A stretch of DNA of 34,010 bases from contig JAEHDC010000026.1 of the NCBI GenBank assembly GCA_016880595.1, positions 1 through 34,010 on the forward strand. The letters are read 5' to 3'. The notes beneath the pieces were generated by a model that was not told the DNA's origin, made no database searches, and worked only from the letters and a program-made list of their open reading frames with translations. Source of the stretch: Candidatus Saccharimonadota bacterium (GTDB lineage Bacteria > Patescibacteriota > Saccharimonadia > Saccharimonadales > EFPC-124). Below, one piece after another: positions 27,018 to 34,010 of this stretch; the first letter of the stretch is position 1; each line of letters starts with the position of its first letter. A program made the translations under genes and the position numbers.

Positions 27018-27871
27018 TAGCTGTGATCTCCAGAGATTTTACCGTTTAAACTGCGCAGTTTTTGCAGCGCCTCTTTGGCCTGCGTGCAATTTGGCGGACT
27101 GCCGTGCCAGTGGTAATCGTATTCCATAAACGGCACGCCTTTGCCCGGAATTGTGTGGGCAATGATTACGCTGGGCTGTTCAACAATGGCGCGCGCCATG
27201 CTGCAAGCATCAATGATACTTTCGATATTGTGGCCGTCAATTTCTTGGACATGCCAGCCAAACGCTTCCCACTTTTCGCGCAGCGGCTCAAGCGGCATAA
27301 CGTCTTCTGTGTTGCCGTCAATCTGAATATTATTACGGTCAACAATTGCAATAAGATTGTGCAGACGATTTTTACCAGCAAACATCAGAGCCTCCCAATT
27401 ATTGCCTTCGTCTAACTCGCCGTCACCGACCGTGCAATACACCCAGCGCCTGTTGCAATCTTGCATCTTTAAAACCATGGCCATACCAGCCGCCTGGCTA
27501 AGACCAGAACCAAGCGGTCCAGAAGTAGTTTCTAGCCCTGGCAAAGCCGTGCGCTCTGGATGACCTTGCAGACGACTGCCAAGTTTACGCAACGTCATTA
27601 GCTCTTCTTTAGGAAAATAACCAGCGTGCGCCATGGCCGCATAACGTACTGGCACGCAGTGTCCATTACTTTGCACCAAAATATCGCGGCCTTCCCAGTC
27701 TGGATTTTTTGGATCATGCTTTAAAATATTGAAATACAGCGCAGTGTAAATGTCAGCCTGATCCAGCGAGCCAGCCGGATGCCCAGACCCAGCGTGCTCC
27801 AGCATCTTAATTACGTCCATCCTAATTATATTTGCCAGTTTTTCTAGCTGCTGCAAAGTAAGCTGTGCCAT
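27017..27871 (-). CDS. Transketolase N-terminal subunit (split transketolase)
   Basis: GSGHPAGSLDQADIYTALYF, TPP motif VGDGELDEGNNWEALMFAGKNRLHNLIAIVDRNNIQIDG. Confidence 0.95.
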   Translation of the reverse strand: MAQLTLQQLEKLANIIRMDVIKMLEHAGSGHPAGSLDQADIYTALYFNILKHDPKNPDWEGRDILVQSNGHCVPVRYAAMAHAGYFPKEELMTLRKLGSRLQGHPERTALPGLETTSGPLGSGLSQAAGMAMVLKMQDCNRRWVYCTVGDGELDEGNNWEALMFAGKNRLHNLIAIVDRNNIQIDGNTEDVMPLEPLREKWEAFGWHVQEIDGHNIESIIDACSMARAIVEQPSVIIAHTIPGKGVPFMEYDYHWHGSPPNCTQAKEALQKLRSLNGKISGDHS

Positions 27872-28518
27872 TAGCCGCCTGCCCTCTCTTTTGGAATTTT
27901 ACTCATCAGATTATTATAAGCGTCTTTGGGATCTGGCATATTTTGGATATTGCCGCCTACGTCAAAAACCTCAACTCCGCCAAGCGCCAATTGCGCAATA
28001 TTCTCTAGCGAAATCCCACCGTCCCAGCCAATCTCTACGTTGGGATTTATCATCCTGATGTCTCGCACTTTCCTTAGCAAACCAAGGTCGGCGACTCCGC
28101 CAAAATGGCCTAAATCTCCACTAAAAATCAATACGTGGTCGGCGTCTGCTATTAAATTATGAGCGCTTTCTGCCTCTGTTTTTTGCAAAAGTACCACGCC
28201 AGCTTTTACGCCAACAGCATGGAATTGACGGATCATGCCAAGCAAATCGCCATCAGCTTCAGAATGAATAAGTATCATATTTGGATTAAGACTTATAGCG
28301 GTTTCTATCTGTTCCTGTGGGTGCTGGAACATAAGATGCACGTCGGCCAAAACATTTTCTGGCCAATAAGCTTGAGCTGGATTTACAGATTTTACAGGCG
28401 AGAGTATGCCGTCGGAAAAATCTAAATGAACGCGCCCGGCAAACTGCGCAACTCGCGCCATTTGTGTACGATAAGTGCTAGCGTCATTAGCGGTAACTGA
28501 CGGACAGATTATACTCAT
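27871..28518 (-). CDS. Ribulose-phosphate 3-epimerase-like TIM-barrel protein
   Basis: VHLDFSDGILSP, DVHLMFQHP, HSEADGD, IGWDGGISLENI: the metal/catalytic pattern of Rpe is retained but divergent. Confidence 0.8.
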   Translation of the reverse strand: MSIICPSVTANDASTYRTQMARVAQFAGRVHLDFSDGILSPVKSVNPAQAYWPENVLADVHLMFQHPQEQIETAISLNPNMILIHSEADGDLLGMIRQFHAVGVKAGVVLLQKTEAESAHNLIADADHVLIFSGDLGHFGGVADLGLLRKVRDIRMINPNVEIGWDGGISLENIAQLALGGVEVFDVGGNIQNMPDPKDAYNNLMSKIPKERAGG

Positions 28519-28970
28519 CCGTAAATCTCCTCAATTTCGCGCAAGCGGCGTACGTGACGCTCGGCGTTAGAAAAAGGAGTTTTAATCCAGGCATTGATAA
28601 TATCGAAGGTTAGCGGCTCGTCCTTTTCTAGGATGCGCGCTGGCAGACAAAGAACGTTACTGTCATTATCGTTGCGCGACATTTTAGCTTCTTCTACATC
28701 AGCAATTACAACGGCCCTTATACCGCGAATTCGATTAGCCGCAATTGCCACACCTTGACCACCCTTACAGATTAAAATAGCGCGCGGATCTTTGTCTTCG
28801 CTGCCCAAGACTTTTGTAGCCGCAGCAAACGCAAACTGCGGATAATCATCGTTTGGGTCTAAGACCTTATCGCCAACATCTTCTACCTCGTAGCCAGCTT
28901 TTAACAAATGCGCTTCGATTTTTTCTTTTAGATAGAATCCACCATGGTCAGCACCAATAAAAACTTTCAT
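28515..28970 (-). CDS. rpiB: Ribose 5-phosphate isomerase B (RpiB/LacAB family)
   Basis: VFIGADHGGFYLKEKIEAHLLKAGYEVEDVG, YPQFAFAAA, SNVLCLPARIL. Confidence 0.94.
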   Translation of the reverse strand: MKVFIGADHGGFYLKEKIEAHLLKAGYEVEDVGDKVLDPNDDYPQFAFAAATKVLGSEDKDPRAILICKGGQGVAIAANRIRGIRAVVIADVEEAKMSRNDNDSNVLCLPARILEKDEPLTFDIINAWIKTPFSNAERHVRRLREIEEIYG

Positions 28971-28972
28971 AT

Positions 28973-29986
28973 TTACCCCTGTAATTGTTTACCCATATCT
29001 GCAACTAATTCCACCAACCGATTACTATAACCCCATTCATTATCGTACCATGCAACAACTCTAAGCATATTGTTGTCAACTACCATTGTTAATGGCAAAT
29101 CCACTATCGCCGAATGGCTATTGCCCTTGAAGTCGCTGCTAACCAGCTCTTCCTCTGTTACGTCCATAATTCCTTGATAATACGGTTCCTTGGCGGCTTT
29201 TTTAAAAGCAGCGTTCACAGCTTCTACAGTTACATTACTTTCTGTTATAAAAACAATGTCCGCCAAGCTGACAACTAGGGTTGGAACGCGCACGCTCAAT
29301 CCGCCAAAAATACCTTTTAGCGATGGCATAGCTTGAGCCGCCGCAATGCTGGCGCCAGTTGTAGTTGGAACAATATTCTCAGCTGCAGCGCGCGCCTTAC
29401 GCCAATCCTTGGCTGGCGCGTCTTGCAATCTTTGGCTTGCGGTATAGCTGTGCACAGTGTTCATCATAGCTTTTTGAATACCAAAGTTCGACTCAATAAC
29501 AGATGAAACTGGTGCAATACAATTGGTGGTACAGCTTGCCGTGGAAACAATTGTATGTTCTGGCTTTAAATCATGCTCATTTACGCCAATTATAACCGTG
29601 TTATTTTCCTCATCCTGCTGCGGCGCGCTCAGCATAACACGACGTGCCCCGGCGTGCAAGTGCGCTTTTAGCTGCTCTTGCTTTCTGAATGAACCAGTTG
29701 CTTCTACCACTATATCCACACCGTGTGCGCCCCATGGAAGCTCCGCCGGATTCTTTTGCGACATGACTTTTATATGATGGCCGTCAACAATAATGCCCAG
29801 GTTGTCTGTTTTGACGTCATGGTGATACGCACCATAAGCAGTGTCATGCCTTAGAAGATGCGCCAAAGTTTTAATATCAGAGAGATCATTTATTGCCACA
29901 ATCTCAAGATCTGGCCGCTCAAACGCCACTTTAAAAACGCACCTGCCGATTCGCCCAAAACCGTTAATTGCAATTCGCGTCTTCAC
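28973..29986 (-). CDS. gap: Glyceraldehyde-3-phosphate dehydrogenase, type I
   Basis: AINGFGRIGRCVFK, STASCTTNCIAPVSSVI, WYDNEWGYSNRLVELV. Confidence 0.98.
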   Translation of the reverse strand: MKTRIAINGFGRIGRCVFKVAFERPDLEIVAINDLSDIKTLAHLLRHDTAYGAYHHDVKTDNLGIIVDGHHIKVMSQKNPAELPWGAHGVDIVVEATGSFRKQEQLKAHLHAGARRVMLSAPQQDEENNTVIIGVNEHDLKPEHTIVSTASCTTNCIAPVSSVIESNFGIQKAMMNTVHSYTASQRLQDAPAKDWRKARAAAENIVPTTTGASIAAAQAMPSLKGIFGGLSVRVPTLVVSLADIVFITESNVTVEAVNAAFKKAAKEPYYQGIMDVTEEELVSSDFKGNSHSAIVDLPLTMVVDNNMLRVVAWYDNEWGYSNRLVELVADMGKQLQG

Positions 29987-30051
29987 CTAATTCCCCCAAA
30001 AAACATTAGCTATTTGTTATATTGTAATAAAATATGGCGAATTTGCAAAGA

Positions 30052-30080
30052 TTGACTTTCTGGGAAATGTTTTTTAAAAT
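30052..30080 (+). promoter_or_regulatory. Sigma70-like promoter
   Basis: TTGACT, 17-nt spacer, TAAAAT, upstream of AGGAGG (30106-30111) and GTG 30117. Confidence 0.6.
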
Positions 30081-30116
30081 GATTACGTTCAGTTGAAGAT
30101 TTGCCAGGAGGCAAAA

Positions 30117-30714
30117 GTGCTATTAACAACGGTACCGTCGTGGATTTTGCAACAGCCAACCACAGATGACTTTAGCCAAATGCAAGAAGCTGCGCTAAAG
30201 ATAATCATGCACGAAATGAATAGTTGTGCCATGCTTCAACTAACCTCTGGGTCGGCATTCAGTATGTTCAATGGAATGCTAGGCACTATTGGACATATTG
30301 ATGATTGTGATTGCAGCAAAGGCAATAGATGGGCATGCGCAGTCACGGATGAGGACTGCGGTTTTGCTGACATACAAAATTATTGATGCTACTTTTGTTT
30401 CAAGTATTAGCGCCACAACCGTTGATGCTCTCCCGGGCCTATACGTGTCAGCCGAGATAACGCCGTATAATTACGACAAGGTAGCCGCAACGCTCGTTAC
30501 GGTATTTACCTGGTCTCAAGTTGAATCTGATACGCGGCTTCAATCCCCATGGATTACTGATGCCCAAAAGCTCTTTGCATTTAAGCTTCCGGATGACGAG
30601 CTGCAATCGTTGCTCGAAAGTGGTGACTATGATGCATATAATCGCACGACCTCCGTATTTGCGCTGTTGCAAACCCTTGCGCCAGCGAACCGACGTAATC
30701 TCCAACAGGAATAA
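30117..30714 (+). pseudogene. Hypothetical gene, apparently frameshifted between ~30283 and 30386 (ORFs 30117-30386 and 30289-30714)
   Basis: Canonical promoter and SD drive the first frame, which stops at 30386. A second long frame overlaps it by ~100 nt with no SD and continues to 30714. Confidence 0.5.
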
Positions 30715-30733
30715 GCGGCGCACTTAGCGCATC

Positions 30734-30766
30734 TGGCCGGCAGCTGCATTTGCACGCTGCCGGCCA
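30734..30766. terminator. Bidirectional terminator hairpin between convergent genes
   Basis: TGGCCGGCAGC ... GCTGCCGGCCA, perfect 11 bp. Confidence 0.6.
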
Positions 30767-30774
30767 ACAACTAG

Positions 30775-31308
30775 CTAAATTTTTGTTTTATATCTTTCGA
30801 TACACTCTTTAATAATAACCTTAGCTTGCTCAGCGTCACCCCAGCCAATTACATTGGTCGAGCCTGGTTTCTTAAGATCCTTATAGTGATTAAAGTGGAA
30901 CTCCAGCTTTTGCTTCCAGCGCAAACCAAGATCATCTAACGTTTTAATTGAATCACCAGTATTGCGGTCGTCTGCCGGGACAACTACAATTTTGTGATCC
31001 ATTTCGTTGTCATCTTCAAAATTCATAATTCCTAGAATTCGCGCTTTTAGCCATAATCCCATTGGCAATGGTTCGTCACAAACAATTAGAGTGTCGAGCT
31101 CATCGCCGTCTTCGTCTAATGTTTGAGGAATAAAGCCATAGCTGCAAGGTTTTGCAAAGATCGCTGGCTCCACGCGATCCAGCATAAATGCCGCACGCTT
31201 GCGGTCCCATTCAACCTTGAGATAAGAGCCTTCTGGTATTTCTACTACTGTGTTTAGCTCGCCGGTGTCGATGTCGCCCGGGGTTAGAACTTGGTTAAAA
31301 TCAGCCAT
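30775..31308 (-). CDS. ppa: Inorganic pyrophosphatase
   Basis: VEIPEGSYLKVEWDRKRAAFMLDRV, YGFIPQTLDEDGDELDTLIV. Confidence 0.96.
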   Translation of the reverse strand: MADFNQVLTPGDIDTGELNTVVEIPEGSYLKVEWDRKRAAFMLDRVEPAIFAKPCSYGFIPQTLDEDGDELDTLIVCDEPLPMGLWLKARILGIMNFEDDNEMDHKIVVVPADDRNTGDSIKTLDDLGLRWKQKLEFHFNHYKDLKKPGSTNVIGWGDAEQAKVIIKECIERYKTKI

Positions 31309-31368
31309 TGTAAATCCTCTTTATTGCTTTTAGTTTACCACGCTTGCGCATTTTTTTCCAAAGTAGTG

Positions 31369-31374
31369 TATAAT
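31369..31374 (+). promoter_or_regulatory. TATAAT -10 element 12 nt before the GDPD start codon
   Basis: GTGTATAATTAAAGTCAATCTATG. Confidence 0.45.
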
Positions 31375-31386
31375 TAAAGTCAATCT

Positions 31387-32076
31387 ATGCAAATTATTGG
31401 ACATCGAGGCGCGCGCGGCTTAGCGCCAGAAAATTCTAAAACTGCCATAAAGGCGGCAATTAAAGCCGGCGTCGATTGGGTGGAATTTGACGTACGTTGT
31501 ACAAAAGACGGCAAAGTTGTTTTAGTGCACTCGCCGCACACCTTTAAAAAAACCTGGCGCCCACGAATAGTCTCTCGAACTCCATACAAAAAACTCGTAA
31601 GCGCTAAAACGTTTAAAAACGAGCCAATCGCCACAATAACAGAGGCGTTTACCACAATTGGAGGCAAGGCAAAAATTAATGTCGAAATTAAAAGCAAGGG
31701 CTGCGCCGAAACAATCGTAGACCACATAGAACGAATGGTAAAAGCAGGCGCGCCATACAACCATTTTATGGTTTCGTCATTTAAAGTTGAGCGCCTACGC
31801 GAAGTCCATCGGCTCAACGCTCAAATTCCGCTTGCCCTATTGCACGGAACGCGGCCAAAAAACTTCTTAAAAGTACGTGCTTTACGCTTAAGCGCTGTTG
31901 GTTTTTGGCACAAACGTCTGCCTAAAAAAATGATTGAACAAGCCAAAATCCGCAATTTAGCCGTCTACACCTACACTGTTAACAATCCTAAAAATATTGA
32001 AAAAATTAACAAGTTGGGCGTTGATATGGTTGTGACAGATCAACCTGACCGCCTAAAATCACCAGTTAAAAAGTAG
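31387..32076 (+). CDS. Glycerophosphodiester phosphodiesterase
   Basis: IIGHRGARGLAPENSKTAIKAAIKAGVDWVEFDVRCTKDGKVVLVHSP; C-terminal VYTYTVNNPKNIEKINKLGVDMVVTDQPDRL. Confidence 0.95.
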   Translation: MQIIGHRGARGLAPENSKTAIKAAIKAGVDWVEFDVRCTKDGKVVLVHSPHTFKKTWRPRIVSRTPYKKLVSAKTFKNEPIATITEAFTTIGGKAKINVEIKSKGCAETIVDHIERMVKAGAPYNHFMVSSFKVERLREVHRLNAQIPLALLHGTRPKNFLKVRALRLSAVGFWHKRLPKKMIEQAKIRNLAVYTYTVNNPKNIEKINKLGVDMVVTDQPDRLKSPVKK

Positions 32077-32110
32077 CAGACGGCGCATATTTTAGTAGCG
32101 CCGTCTGTTA
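32074..32110. terminator. Bidirectional terminator hairpin between convergent GDPD and trxB
   Basis: TAGCAGACGGCGC ... GCGCCGTCTGTTA, 13 bp. Confidence 0.6.
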
Positions 32111-32130
32111 GCTTTACCACAAAATATTTC

Positions 32131-33093
32131 CTAGACGCTTTCTGTAGGTAGCGTTATGAGATGATGCTTTTGTTTCTCTAGGTATTCGCGAATTTTTAGC
32201 GCAGCTGTAGCTCCTTCGCCCACTGCGCTAGCAATTTGCATAGTAGCGCCGCTGCGTACATCACCACTCGCAAATATGCCTGACAGATTCGTTTGTAGGT
32301 TTGCATCAGTTTTTATAAAACCGCTCTCGTCCAGCTTTATACCAGAGCCGTTTAAAAATGCCGTATTTGGAATTAAGCCGATAAAGACAAAAACGCCATC
32401 AACCGTAAATTCTACATCTTTGCCGTTTTGCTTAGCTAGAACTTTTGAGAATTTGCCATTGTCGCCACTAATTCCGGTTGGAGTTACGCCCAAATGTACG
32501 GTAATTTTACCTTGTTTAACTTTCTCATCTAGCTCGCGTTGCAAAACTTCAGACGCTTTTACTTCGCTCCGAACCAAAAGATCAATATGCGAGGCAAACT
32601 TTAGCAAAAATAATGCTTCTTGCACCGCAGAGTTTCCGCCACCCACTACGGCAATCTTTTTATCTCTATAAAACGCGCCATCACAGGTGGCGCAGAAATG
32701 TACGCCACGACCATAAAATTCCTTTTCTCCAGGAACATTTAACTGGCGATAGGCTGAACCAGTGGCGATTAGAACCGCCTTGGCATGCAATTCACCATCT
32801 GTTGTTTTAACTATCTTAAAATCGTCGCCATCAGAAATCTCCGCCACTTCGGCATATTGAATTTCCGCACCAAAGCGCTCAGCCTGGTCTTGCATTTGAC
32901 TGGCCAGATCCATACCCTTGATACCTTTGGCAAAACCTGGATAATTGTCTATCCAGTCTGTTATTGCAGCTAGGCCACCAACCACTCCTTTTTCGCACAT
33001 AACAGTGCTAATTTCTTCGCGAGTAGTGTATACCGCTGCCGCCAGAGCTGATGGCCCAGCGCCGACTATAACTAGATCCTTTTTTATAGTCAT
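32131..33093 (-). CDS. trxB: Thioredoxin reductase
   Basis: VIVGAGPSALAAAVYTTRE, redox motif FCATCDGAFY, VVGGGNSAVQEALFL, GIFASGDVRSG. Start MTIKKDLVI at 33093 preferred over 33150, which lies within the glutaredoxin gene. Confidence 0.95.
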   Translation of the reverse strand: MTIKKDLVIVGAGPSALAAAVYTTREEISTVMCEKGVVGGLAAITDWIDNYPGFAKGIKGMDLASQMQDQAERFGAEIQYAEVAEISDGDDFKIVKTTDGELHAKAVLIATGSAYRQLNVPGEKEFYGRGVHFCATCDGAFYRDKKIAVVGGGNSAVQEALFLLKFASHIDLLVRSEVKASEVLQRELDEKVKQGKITVHLGVTPTGISGDNGKFSKVLAKQNGKDVEFTVDGVFVFIGLIPNTAFLNGSGIKLDESGFIKTDANLQTNLSGIFASGDVRSGATMQIASAVGEGATAALKIREYLEKQKHHLITLPTESV

Positions 33094-33094
33094 T

Positions 33095-33358
33095 CTACGC
33101 TGCCACCATGTCTCGCACGGCTGCGCTAATTTTTGCCGGATTCCAGCCAACTGTCAAATCTCTTGCGCCTTGTTCATCTTCTACCACTGTTATTGGGACG
33201 GTCATTGCGCCGCTCATCTCTATAACTTGTTGCCTAATCTCTGGCTGCTCGTCCATATTTACGGCTGTGTAGTCCAGTCCTTTGCTGGTTAAAAATTTTT
33301 TTACCATGTCGCAATAAGCACACGACGAGGTTGTGTATATAGTGATTGTTTTTTTCAT
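33095..33358 (-). CDS. Glutaredoxin family protein
   Basis: MKKTITIYTTSSCAYCDMVKKFLTSKGLDYTAVNMDEQPE, CxxC motif CAYC, TVPITVVE. Start at 33358 after an SD-like GGGGAAAC. Confidence 0.92.
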   Translation of the reverse strand: MKKTITIYTTSSCAYCDMVKKFLTSKGLDYTAVNMDEQPEIRQQVIEMSGAMTVPITVVEDEQGARDLTVGWNPAKISAAVRDMVAA

Positions 33359-33452
33359 TGTTTCCCCTCCACAGGAACTTCTTCTAGTATACATAAGCCT
33401 TAAGCGCTTTGGCAATATGTTGCGCGTTGTAGTTTTAGCTTTTTGACATAAA

Positions 33453-33479
33453 TTTAGCTCGCTTTTAAGGCGAGCTAAA
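33453..33479. terminator. Hairpin between FKBP and glutaredoxin genes
   Basis: TTTAGCTCGC-TTTTAAG-GCGAGCTAAA, 10 bp perfect. Confidence 0.5.
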
Positions 33480-33500
33480 TAATTTTTAATACTACATGTT

Positions 33501-34010
33501 TTACTCGGAAGCGGCAGCGTCTGCATCGATGCTTAAGACTTCAATCTCAAAGACCAAGGCCGAGTTAGCTGGAATGCCACCAACTTCTTGATCACCATAA
33601 GCCATTGAGGAAGGAATGACCAAGCGGCGCTTGCCGCCAACCTTCATGCCTGTCACACCTTCTTTAACACCATCAATCACTTCGCTTAAGGTGATACTAA
33701 CAGGCACGCCAGTATCATAGCTGCTATCAAACTTTTCGCCAGTCGCGGCGACTGTACCTTTATAGTCAATTGTTACAGTGTCGTCGGCCTGAACTTCTTC
33801 ACCAGTGCCAACTGTTAAATCTGTTATTTGCAATGAAGTTACTTCTTCGGTTGTGACGTAGGCCGTTGGATCGACAGTTAGCTCAACGTCTTCTTCGGTG
33901 GTTGAATCTGTTGTAGTAGTGCTTTCTGCTGCCAAGGCATCGTTATTGTCCATTATAATCAAAACATATGAGCCCAAAAACCCAAAAGCCATGACAATTG
34001 CAATTACCCA
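33501..34010 (-). CDS. FKBP-type peptidyl-prolyl isomerase with N-terminal TM anchor, 5' end beyond window
   Basis: VTIDYKGTVAATGEKFDSSYDTGVPVSITLSEVIDGVKEGVTGMKVGGKRRLVIPSSMAYGDQEVGGIPANSALVFEIEVLSI. The frame stays open upstream of 33992 (WVIAIVMAFGFLGSYVLIIM), so the start lies outside the window. Confidence 0.93.
   Translation of the reverse strand, partial: WVIAIVMAFGFLGSYVLIIMDNNDALAAESTTTTDSTTEEDVELTVDPTAYVTTEEVTSLQITDLTVGTGEEVQADDTVTIDYKGTVAATGEKFDSSYDTGVPVSITLSEVIDGVKEGVTGMKVGGKRRLVIPSSMAYGDQEVGGIPANSALVFEIEVLSIDADAAASE

Noticed and set aside
1-34010. CRISPR arrays, tRNA/rRNA genes, transposases, prophage genes
   Set aside because: No regularly spaced repeats, no tRNA T-arm/acceptor combinations, no rRNA or mobile-element proteins seen by eye.

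Overview
The 34 kb window looks like a core-genome segment of a small-genome CPR-type bacterium. Candidatus Saccharibacteria-like is an inference from protein flavour and gene content only. Most genes are on the minus strand: a glycosyltransferase/GtrA cassette, PilB/GspE ATPase, DnaE, GalU, GatCAB, UvrB, a sugar-phosphate operon (gap, rpiB, rpe-like, split transketolase, class II aldolase, PfkB kinase), inorganic pyrophosphatase, TrxB, glutaredoxin and an FKBP-type PPIase. The first ~125-130 bp are GC-rich, encode a fragment of an unrelated MBL-fold hydrolase and cut through a native gene, so they look like a chimeric assembly join. The best candidate for something undescribed is a ~0.4-0.6 kb non-coding, strongly structured region (22887-23476). 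Nearly every helix there has G.U pairs that form only if the plus strand is transcribed. It has a TTGACA promoter-like element and a 14-bp terminator hairpin with a U6 run, and I could not match it to RNase P, tmRNA, SRP or 6S RNA by eye. Other points of interest: a HEPN-like RNxLAHE membrane protein inside the gatCAB operon, a decayed Gmad2-domain gene missed by the ORF track, a likely frameshifted gene at 30117-30714, leaderless-type promoters, and an identical outward-facing 13-mer between uvrB and a lipoprotein gene.
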